Shown in pieces: positions 36,301 through 45,700 of a stretch of 64,000 nt of DNA. Location: positions 191,001 to 255,000 of the forward strand of contig QEYB01000725.1 in the NCBI GenBank assembly GCA_017562135.1, written 5' to 3'. Every line of letters starts with the position of its first letter. The first letter of the stretch is position 1. The notes beneath the pieces were generated by a model, which was given only the letters and a program-made list of their open reading frames with translations, ran no database searches and had not been told where the DNA came from. A program made the position numbers and the translations under genes. Source of the DNA: Dipylidium caninum (lineage: Eukaryota > Platyhelminthes > Cestoda > Cyclophyllidea > Dipylidiidae).

Positions 36301-37200
36301 CTCACTTGTCTCTCACTCAACCACAGAAAAAAAAGCCATTTTAGATGGTAGGACGCAGGTATTCTGACGGGGTAAACTCCAACGTGGAGGTGGAGTGTAC
36401 AGTGGAATCTGCAGCGCGAGGTTGTTAGACATGCGCATCTGAAATTAGTTTCACCATAAAAGTGCAGGAGCGACGAGTGACAAGCGATATGGGCACAGTG
36501 TCCCAGTGACGAGTGACCTGCACACCCCCCAGTCTTTGGAATCATCTTCCATGTTCCAACGCCTCCATTTCAAGCCAAAAAGGTGATATTTTGGACATAT
36601 AAGGCAAGAGAGATGAACTGAGGGGTACCAACAAGGGTGATACGAGTGAAATGCCGAGGGTCCAGTTCTTCTCTGCTCGCCTCCGCGGATGTGGCCACGG
36701 GAGTAACGTGCATTTGAAATTCCGCGGCAATGACCGAAATATTCGCCTGTATTCGCAGGCACCATCCACTGTCCCAATGTTCAAGAGGCCTAAGTAAGCA
36801 GGAAGGGACAGAAGTGGAGAAATTTCTGTCCACTTGGTTGAATAGCCTAAGCAGGGCCACATAGGAGTGTTTAGAAATCAAGTAAGGATGCAGTCAACCA
36901 TCAGCCGTCCGGAGTATTCGTTTGCATAGTTCGGGTGCGATCGCCAGCGAAGCATGAAGAGGAGACGACGGCTTAGATGGACAAATATACTCCATCTCCG
37001 CCCACTGTGCAAGGAAAGTGAGACCCGATCCAAGAGACTGGGACCAAAATTCGAGGAGTTGACAGTCGTTGTGTCCTCATGACAAAGAAGCAGCCCGTGG
37101 AGAACGACCACTGAAGTGCCCAGTGCCACGAAATCCGAGGTCTACCGAGGGGGGCGCCACCTCCCACCCTGCCGACTATCCCAATTGGGGTTGTGTGGGG
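33341..37200. other. No supported gene
   Basis: Several frames of 60-126 codons occur on both strands, for example 34285-34473 (+) and 36878-37129 (-). None shows a motif, a paired set of strong splice sites or homology that I recognise. Minus-strand frames between 36450 and 37130 look somewhat protein-like and could be exons of an unknown gene. Confidence 0.3.
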
Positions 37201-37254
37201 AAGGGGGAGGGGGAGGTGGAGGGGGGCAGTCCAAGTCTTGCCAAACCCCCACAC

Positions 37255-37330
37255 TCCTCTCCTCTCCCCTCCCCTCCCCTCCCCTCCCCTCCCCTACCCT
37301 CCCCTCGCCTCGCCTCGCCTCGCCTCGCCT
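37255..37330. repeat. Pentamer array CCCCT changing to CGCCT
   Basis: Roughly eight CCCCT units run into four or five CGCCT units. The change of one base from one block to the next suggests expansion of a mutated unit. Confidence 0.8.
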
Positions 37331-37463
37331 TCTCCTCTCCCTCCACTCTCGTTTCAGTCAGGACATCACGACCAGTTGGCCAAACCACCGCCACCTCGTC
37401 ACGCACCACAGTGGCATTCGGCTCGAGTGCCACACTGTGAGTTGCCAAAAGCAGCGTCCACCG

Positions 37464-37506
37464 CCCCACCTCCAACCCCACCTCCAACCCCACCTCCAAC
37501 CCCAAC
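37464..37506. repeat. 12-base minisatellite CCAACCCCACCT
   Basis: About three and a half near-perfect units of CCAACCCCACCT are visible. Confidence 0.7.
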
Positions 37507-38200
37507 ACCAACATCACCCTCAACCACCTGACCAAATGGACGTCGAAGGCGTGCATGAATGTCCAACACAGAGACTCACCTCCACGTCTCACCGCACAGC
37601 GCAACTGCCTCTTCCTTGGCCTCACTGGCAAAGTGGGGTTCGAGCGCATCTTCCCCCACCCCCCCCGGCGATGTCTCACTTACCGCGGGGCGATGCGCCG
37701 AATGAGGCCAAACACCCTCGAAGCGCTTCGAGAGCGGAGACGGAGTCAGTGGCCGCCTGCCTCTACCGCAGCACCACACACGAGGTTTCCCTATTTCAAC
37801 TCATTCGTCATTCTCCGCCGGGCGGTCTCGTCGACCCGTCGACTCGTCCCCTGTGCCAGCGCAGCGTATCCGCGTGCACGGCTTCTCCACTTCCCTCGCA
37901 GTGTGTCGGGCTTATTCGGCATAACAGTCGCGACGGTGACGTCGTGTGTGGAGAACTCGAGGAGTCGCACACACCGCGTGAGTGACAGCTCACCTCGGGG
38001 GTGGGGGCAAGGGGGGGGCCAAGGGGAGGCAAGGGGGGCGCGTCGCTGCCCCACGACGTCGCTGGAGGGAAGCAGAAGGCTTTCGACCAACTGTCCACCT
38101 TCTCGCCTGACACCACTTCAATTCGTGCAACAAGTGAACTGCCAAATTATGCAAGAGGCAGACACAGCGATGCCACCGCTCCTCGTGCGCACCACGTGCC

Positions 38201-38233
38201 AGTCAGCGCCAGTCAGCGCCAGTCAGCGCCAGT
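38201..38233. repeat. 10-base tandem repeat AGTCAGCGCC
   Basis: Three perfect copies of AGTCAGCGCC plus a partial fourth lie inside a GC-rich stretch with long but unconvincing open frames. Confidence 0.8.
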
Positions 38234-39321
38234 GCTTGTCACCTCGTCATGACGCGCTCGCAGGGTGTCCTGAGGTGTCAGCCAACCAACGTGGGGGGAG
38301 GAGGGGGGGGGGCTTTGTTCACCTGCTCACTCTAACGCACGTGTCAGAGAGAGAAATCGACTCGCCACCCACCAGTTGGCTGTCCAGTCGCCTGACTCGT
38401 GTCTCCGGGAGACTGGCTGCGGTGACAGAGTGGAACGGGTGCATTGGGAGGAAGAAGCGGTGAGGCTGGTGATTTCCACTCGACGAAACTGGCTAATCCA
38501 CTCGTGTGGTCCACGATGGAGGCAGGGAGACAACATCTGCTGCTCCGCTCGAAACCACTGGCAGACGCCTGGAACAAGAACGATGGAAGGACGGTGAGGA
38601 GAAGAGACGGGGAGAGGAGACGGGGAGAGGAGAGGGTCGAAAGAGGCCGACAGTGTGGCTGCCAGACATGTCGAGGGAAAGAAGGCCAGATCGGGTGGAA
38701 GGGAGAAGTGAAAGATTTAGACTGAGAAATTGTGATTCCGGAACCCCTTCTCTTTAAATCACTTGGTCCGATGTGGCAGTTCTCTATTCCATGTCCACCC
38801 GCGAGTGTCTTTGCCACAGAAGACTGAGGCGTCGAAGCTGTCACTGACCACGAATCTTCCGTGTGGACGTCTATCGCCATTTGGCTTGCCGCTGCTTGGG
38901 CGGCTACTTACGCTTCCCTGTCCCACGCACAAATGCAGTTGCCAGCAGCGCTGTGCCCGGTCCTCAGCCATGGCCGACAAACCGCCGACGGTGTGGAGGC
39001 GGGAGCTGGTCGAGACCGCGGCCGAGTTAGCTAACAGAGGTGGTTCTGGTGGCAGCGAGAAAGTGACAGCCTCATGCGCAGTGCTCCCCGCCACTTGTCA
39101 TCGTCGGGTCAGGCGACTGGGCCCATATCTTCTCGCTCTGTAGAGCGGTCATGGTGCTGCCATCTGCTGTGGGTCCGCGTTTCTTTCCACACTGGTGCAC
39201 TGCTCGACTGCGACCGTCCGGAGGGCTCGCAAACACGGAAATCAGCCCAGTCCATCACACCACTGAGAGGACTCGACGACTCCTCGTCGATTCGCCCTCT
39301 GTTCACGTCCTCCCTCCCCCT

Positions 39322-39323
39322 CA

Positions 39324-39346
<23 letters not shown>
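39322..39346. repeat. CTC trinucleotide repeat
   Basis: A run of CTC/TCC triplets of about eight units, followed by C-rich sequence. Confidence 0.7.
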
Positions 39347-39354
<8 letters not shown>

Positions 39355-39660
39355 TCACGTCCCCACCTCGACACGAACGTCGCACACTTTGATCATCTGG
39401 ACGAAAGTGTGCGTGAATGCCGCATTCGCGTGGGAGGCTCCCCACGTGGGCAGCCGCAGGGGGAGGTGGTCGGCGCCTCCGGTCGCGAAGTCAGGGTGCC
39501 GAGTCGGCTATGCACAGAGTGTGTTGATTGCTCCTCCCCATCATCATCCTCCTCTCTAACGGGGTCCATCTTTCAGCATGAACTCTCAACAAGACTCTTG
39601 GTGTTGAGAGGAGGCCTAGAAACGCGTATTCTACGCAGCTGCCCCATCCGGCCATCTCCC

Positions 39661-39712
39661 CACTCCACTCCACTCCACTCCACTCCACTCCACTCCACTC
39701 CACTCCACTCCA
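39661..39712. repeat. CACTC pentamer array
   Basis: Ten perfect tandem CACTC units followed by CACGC. The array is pure and likely length-variable. Confidence 0.85.
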
Positions 39713-40671
39713 CGCAACTGTCCATCCGACTGCGTCAGCGGAGACGGCATTGACGGCCTGTTTACCACAAGGACCGATAAACAAACCTCATCCACCTTCA
39801 ACGGGTTCACCCACCTTCCACTTCTTTCACCACGTCTGCTATCCGCATTCTCACTACTCCAACCACGGCTCGAGTCTCAGACAATGTCGAAAAGGTGTAG
39901 GAAGCAGAGGAGGCGAGGGGGAGAGGAGGAGGAGGAAAAGGAGAGGTTTAGAGGCACGCAATCACCAAAATGGCACCGAGTAATGACGGTTATGCGAAAG
40001 CTACTGTGTGCTCTCTTTTCCTCAAAGGTTGGCCTTCTGGGAAAATGGGATCTGGTAGGCTGGTCCGCCGCCTTGGAGTGATCTAGCCGAGAACGTTCAA
40101 ATTATCTCTGCAGCCCTGGTGGATGCCTCTTCTTAACTCAGCTGAAATGATGTTGACGGAAGGGATGGGCAGCAATTCCTCCATTCGAGGACTGGAACAT
40201 GCGAACGGGCAAGAGCCTCTCTAAAATTAACTCAGGAGCCTCAAGGAGGTGGCCACAGTTGCCCTCCTCCACGACCATGTCTCGTAGGAACGCCAGCTTT
40301 TTCACTGAGTCCTAATCAGGGTGTAGTTGGCAGGCTAAAATGATTCCATTAAGTAAAAACGCCTTTGTATCTCTGTCTGGCACGTGTCGAGGCGGCAGGA
40401 GAAGTCCTCATTTCCCGGACCAACATGCCTTGTAATTAGGCTGTTCAATTAAGCACTGAATTAAATTTTTGGCCTGAAAGGAGATTGGACATCGGACTTC
40501 TGCCCTTTTGGTCCATCTAACAACTAGCATTTGTTGACAATGCTGCAGGAAAGGTTGTCACCTCCGATGCGGTGTGACGGCAGTGCGTGACAGGCGGGAG
40601 GGCGAGCAGGAGGCCGGGGGTGCAGGGGCGGGGGAACTACCACAACTCCTTCCCCATAAACAACTGAAAGC

Positions 40672-40683
40672 GGGGGGGGGGGG
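40672..40683. repeat. Poly-G run
   Basis: Twelve consecutive G bases. Such tracts are error-prone in sequencing and may form G-quadruplexes. Confidence 0.7.
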
Positions 40684-40816
40684 CAAAGTCGCCTTTTATC
40701 ATCTAAATTAACCATGCAGACGGGGGACAGGAATGAATAAAGGTGTTTTTGTTGTAATTAACTTCCAGCGCGACTGAAAAGAAGTGGTTGCATGGTTTTT
40801 TGTCCCGGACACTGTC

Positions 40817-41592
40817 CTAATTGATGCTGGAAAAAGCGTCCCTGAGTGGGGTTGGACGGGTCCAAGGAGAATACGATTGGCAGGTGTAGTTGTCCTCCTG
40901 CATGTTAGGAAACATGTGAAAAGACCTCATCACTTTCCTTTCACGTTGCCTTTTGAGAAGACCCCGTTGCCCTGAAACGAATGAACGGAGAGAGGGGAAG
41001 ACCTTTAAAAGTTCGCTAACGGTGGAGAGTGTGCAAGTAGGGGAGTTCTGCAAGCTCCACACTCGTAGCGCATTTTGATGACGGCGGCACAGCTCAGATA
41101 ACAGGAGACACCAGTGATTTCTGGCTTACAAAACTGAGTATCCAAAGAGCGCGAAATTCTCATTACCCTTCTTCGAACGGCCTGTGAAGACGTCTGGCCT
41201 GAGATTAGCCGATGATGTCGAAATTGTTACAGGCAAAATCACAGTATCTACCATGCCCATTTCAAATAGGCTGGGGTGCAAAGACTATCATCCGTCTAAT
41301 CGGTTTTCTCCGCCCCAACCGCACCTCAGATGCCTCCTCGCCCTCCAACCCTCTCCCTTCCACTTATTTCAGCTCCGAGCCGACTCCAAGCTCTGCGAGG
41401 AGTCAGACATACAGCTTGAACTGCAAGTTACCTTGTCTTAGATGAGAAAAATCCGCCTTCACTCTTCCGCGTTTCCGAGTCACAAAACCGCAGCCAGGTG
41501 CCTCGCTGACGGAATCCGTCTTAGGGTCCAACTGAGGGTCATTCGTTGAAGCGGTGATGAAATAAACGGTGGACATCACATCCAGTCCACCA
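40817..41592 (-). CDS. Two phase-matched candidate exons, unrecognised protein
   Basis: Minus-strand exon 41592-41432 encodes DVMSTVYFITAST and a Cys/Arg/Lys-rich tail, ending CAAG|GTAACT after one base of a codon. A strong acceptor (CATTCGTTTCAG) opens exon 40971-40817, which supplies the missing two bases and encodes a basic segment, then DNYTCQSYSPW and a stop TAG. Phases agree exactly. The start of the upstream exon is less certain, and I could not join it in phase to the candidate exon at 41785-42046. No family recognised. Confidence 0.3.
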
Positions 41593-41640
41593 CTGCCGCG
41601 CAACAGTCCATTATGTTGGTGAGTATTTCAACCTCCGTCG

Positions 41641-41646
41641 TTTATT
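41641..41646 (-). terminator. AATAAA signal, minus strand
   Basis: TTTATT on the plus strand is AATAAA on the minus strand, about 140 bases after the TAG that closes the candidate exon at 41785. It is well placed as the polyadenylation signal of the minus-strand gene starting at 42402. Confidence 0.4.
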
Positions 41647-41784
41647 ATGATGTTAAATAAGACTCAACGAGACCTCGAAACGTCGTATAGAACAGTGTAA
41701 GAGCAGAATTTTCAACACTCGTTCGCTTTTTTTCGTCCTCCTCCAGTACAGGTTCAAATGCCGTAAGTCTGGATTTTTCGGCTT

Positions 41785-42402
41785 CTAGACAGCTCTGTCA
41801 TGTGGTAGAGAAGAATTTGGAAACAGCCACTGGACGCAGGATCCATTGCCTTCCACCAAAGGCCTCGTGTCAAGGTGCAGGACGTTGATGGGAGTGTGGT
41901 GGGGCCTATGCAAACTAAAGCTCGTTATAGCGAAAATGTTAAGGATACTGTGGAAGATCAAAACTGGGAGCACTGTTATGTGTTCCACTTTCCTACTACT
42001 CTCTAAATCGAGGTGGAACGAGCATAATTTAAACAAAACACTGAACCTACTTATCGCAACTAGAGTAATCTTGGACGCTCCAACCTGGCACTCACGTCCT
42101 AGACGTGTTTGTCTTCAGTGGTAAGGCAACTTCTCTGAAATGATAGTCGACATCACTGGGATCCGAGACTAAGCAGTCCGGATGACTTCCACAGAACACC
42201 ACAGGATTGCAGGGGTTTTGATGGCCAGTCTATCCTGGATTATCGCTAATTCAATAGCGTTAGGCCGGTCAAGAACTACGGAGATCATATTTTGAAAGGA
42301 ATTGACGAAAGTAGGACGAGTGTGACCCGACATCCCTTCCCCTCCGCCACCGTCTCCAACTCCGTCCACCTCGCCGACTAGTTGGAGTTCATCGGTGCTC
42401 AT
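41785..42402 (-). CDS. Candidate two-exon gene divergent from Frizzled
   Basis: Exon 1 starts with ATG at 42402 (MSTDELQLVGEVDG), has a Gly-rich stretch and then FVNSFQNMISVVL with an aliphatic helix. Exon 2, starting near 42046, is open to TAG at 41785. It encodes FKLCSFHLDLESS, a hydrophobic, membrane-like stretch (VLPVLIFHSILNIFAI) and a His/Pro-rich part ending NSSLPHDRAV. Exon 2 enters in phase 2, and the only phase-compatible donor I see in exon 1 (ATCCT|GTGGTG) is weak, so the joint is uncertain. The ATG lies 374 bases from the Frizzled ATG on the opposite strand, which points to a shared promoter. Function unknown. Confidence 0.4.
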
Positions 42403-42776
42403 TACTCACACAAAGGACGAATTATACCTAAGTGCTGTTTTCACCCCATTTTCATTCCAGAAAGGGTGCGTCTCGGCCAATTGCCCATCCACCGGTGAGA
42501 AAGAAGTAAATTCGGTGTAGAAGGAAGAGGGCGAGTGAGCTACTCGAAAAGAGAGGGGTACCTCCCGATCTTATGTCGTTTGATTTTCAATTAAACTTTG
42601 AAACCGCCTCTCCAGAGCTAAATTTGACGTAAAAAGGCAACCTGACGCGCTGATTGGCCAACCGCATCAGCCAATGGGCGGCGCAGTCTGCGTGACTGGT
42701 CGCCGAGGCTTGGCGCGTAATGAGAGGACGCATTTGCTAGAATCATGCCCCTCAGCTAACCGCCTGCGAAAGCGAA
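42403..42776. promoter_or_regulatory. Bidirectional promoter region with opposed CCAAT boxes
   Basis: This gap separates the minus-strand ATG at 42402 from the Frizzled ATG at 42777. It contains ATTGG at 42653-42657 and CCAAT at 42671-42675, about 100 bases upstream of Frizzled and facing each other. Compact divergent promoters with CCAAT boxes are common in animals; use in both directions here is inference. Confidence 0.4.
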
Positions 42777-45700
42777 ATGTTGTCTCCGGGTCTCTTAATT
42801 CTGTCCCTCCTCATTGCTGTTCAAATAATTTGCTGTCAGAATGCGAACATTTATGCCGCATCGGATGCCTACGGACCTGTTGGTCAGCGACGCTGTTTCC
42901 GACCGACTCGAATTGAGATTTCTGAGTGCAAAAATCTCTTTTACAACTTCACCGCGTTCCCTAACCTTGTGGGCCAGGAAAGTCAAATGGATGCACGTCA
43001 TCAGCTGCAAACGTTCAAACCCCTGATAACGTATAAGTGTTCGAATCACCTCGCTTTCTTCCTCTGCTCTGTCTACGCGCCGATGTGTGACGTGAACACT
43101 AAACATTTGATCGGGCCCTGTCGGCCACTCTGTGAAAGAGTTCGGAAACGATGCTCTCCGGTACTGAAGATATTTAATCTTGATTGGCCAGCTAATTTGA
43201 ATTGTTCCCGGTTCCCCGAAAAGAACACTGTTGGCGGAGTGATGTGCATGAAGGGTCCCGATACCCCCGAAGACTTTGAGGAGCCCTCTTCCGCGAACGT
43301 CGAAGAGTCGGACATCACAACCGGCGGAGGAGGCTCACTAGAAGTTATTAAAGACGTCAAGCAGCCCTTTAGGGAGATAGAAGGACATGGAAAGAAGACT
43401 GAACACTCAACGGAAAGCCTGTTGCGACAATTGGAAGAGTTGCCAGACAACACGAATGCCGCACGAGGAGGCGGAAGTGGCGGAATCACCAGACTGGGGT
43501 CGCATCTTCAGACCTGGCTCTCCCGTCTACATGAAACCCCGCTTGCAGTTGAGTTTGAAAATGATGAGACACCGATTGCACTTCTCGTCTCTTCCTTACG
43601 CTACTGTTCGCATCTAGCGAAGCCTACCTCGTATGTGTTCATCAACCGCACTGGACGATGCGCTCCGCACTGCACCGCGGACATACTGTTCTCGCCGAGC
43701 GCCAAAACCCTGGCCACCGTTTGGACAAGTGTGATTTCCGGCCTCTGTCTGATTGCAACCACGGGGACTCTTCTAAGCTTTGCAATTCAACCCTCCCTTT
43801 TTCACACACTGGAGCGTCCGGTAATCTACATCGCAGGATGTCAACTGGCCTATGCCCTCGGCTATGCCCTACGACTGAAGTTGGGACGGAAGGCTGTGAC
43901 CTGTGGCAAAGATCCTGCATCGGGACTTGCGATTCGTCTCCAGGAGGGCCTCGACAACTCAAATTGTGCTTTGGTCTTCCTCATCCAGTATTACTTCTTT
44001 ACGGCGGGGGCTCTTTGGTGGACCATGATGGTGATTGGTTGGGCCTCAAGGTCGACGCATCATCTGCGAGTGGCGCGTGGAAGCGTCGAAAAAGCAGCCT
44101 CGGCATAGACTGGCTGCGGCGGCGGTTGGCAACGTGAAAGGGACGCGAGAAATGAGATTCCCACAGGAGACGTCGAAAACTTCATGGACAAGAAGCAGCG
44201 GATCGGACCTTCTCTCCGATTTGCTCATTTGAATCGGAGGGGAGTGAACAGTTCAAACGCGGACAATAATTGCCTGGCCAAAGAGCACGTCGTAGCGTGG
44301 TTGACACCCGGACTCTTGACAGTTGGAGTTCTCGTCAGCCGACAGGTGCGTTATTGTTCCTTATGATCAGCCCTCAGTCTGCGCCCGCCCCTCGTGTACA
44401 CTTCACACTTTCCTCCTCCTCCTCCTCCTCCTCCTCTCCCTTCAACCGACCCGTTGCCCGAGTTCAGGCTGCCTAGCCTCGAGGCCAATCGGTTAATCGG
44501 GTGAGGGGAACCGCCTTTTCCTCTCCTCTTAGAAAGGATTATTCCATGTGCCACATGTGGGCACGGCTGAGGAAAACACCCTCCCTCCCCTCTCCTCTCT
44601 CTTGCCCCTTTCCTCCCTCCACCCGCCCCCCTCTCTCCTCTGTGACTCACCCACCAGGGCGATGTTTTGGAAGGGCTGTCTCAGAGACGTAGGACCCTTT
44701 ATGCAGTCGACACGAAAAAAGGATACTTACAATGAGGGGATGGAGGCTGATGGCGTGGAATAAGAAGTGTAGACTGGAATTTGCATCACCGTAGCTGCAT
44801 GCCCGTGTGTGAAGAATCTTTTTTTCTACCTTGAGATCTTATCTCGCGATCGAGAAGTAGCGTTGTCGTTTTGACTGTGGTTCACTCTGCCCCAACTGCA
44901 TTACAAGTTACCGGGTTAACCAGAATATCGTGTTACTCGCCTACTCCTGACAAGAGGAGACAATGATCCTTTCACAGCATTGTCCGGTCTTACCCGACCC
45001 AGGACGGTTGGGGAGGAGGACTGGGTGCGTTGTTGCTTTCCTCCAGACCAGTTGTGATCGCCGACTGCAGTGTTCAGCTCTGAAATGTCCGAGGCCATGG
45101 TGCAGAAATGCCGGACGCGACTCCCCGCTGCGGCCGAGTGTGGCGGCACCCGCGAACCTGATTCAGGCAGGAGATGGCGTGACCTAGGCCTCGTTAGTCG
45201 TTGATACCCCAACCCAGCCTGACGAATTGGCCGTTTGCAAGCCTTTTCGTGGTGTTCACGTGGGCGTGTACAGCACAAAAAGACGCGGCGTGTGTGTTCC
45301 AGCATGCCTAATGAATGGTCGTCCTTCGAACTGCGAGGTTGTTCTCACACACACACACACACGCACAGCCGGGGAGAGAGAGAGAGAGAGAGAGTGACAC
45401 CTCCGTTCCCCCGTTAATCTTTCCTAAAGGTGTACACAAGTAAATAAGTCGGTGAGCGGTTGCTGACTAACATGTGGGTGGCGATGGCGTCAATCTTAAC
45501 GGAGACGCTGAAGACGCCAACGGAAGAGGAGGTGCGTGCGACCGAAGACACGCGTTCGTGTACATTAATTATACACACGCCCCGCCTGGCCTCATTTCAG
45601 ACCGCGTAAACAACCGCAGAGGGCGGGCGATTGACAGCTCTGCCCCCATCGCCTCGGGGCGCGCCGATGACTAAGCCGCCGCGGGGCCGCGTTCCGATGG

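Noticed and set aside
37116..38463. Long plus-strand open frames of 289 and 302 codons
   Set aside because: They run through tandem repeats, are Pro/Ser/Arg-rich, have no domain and overlap other open frames in several phases, as expected in GC-rich DNA.
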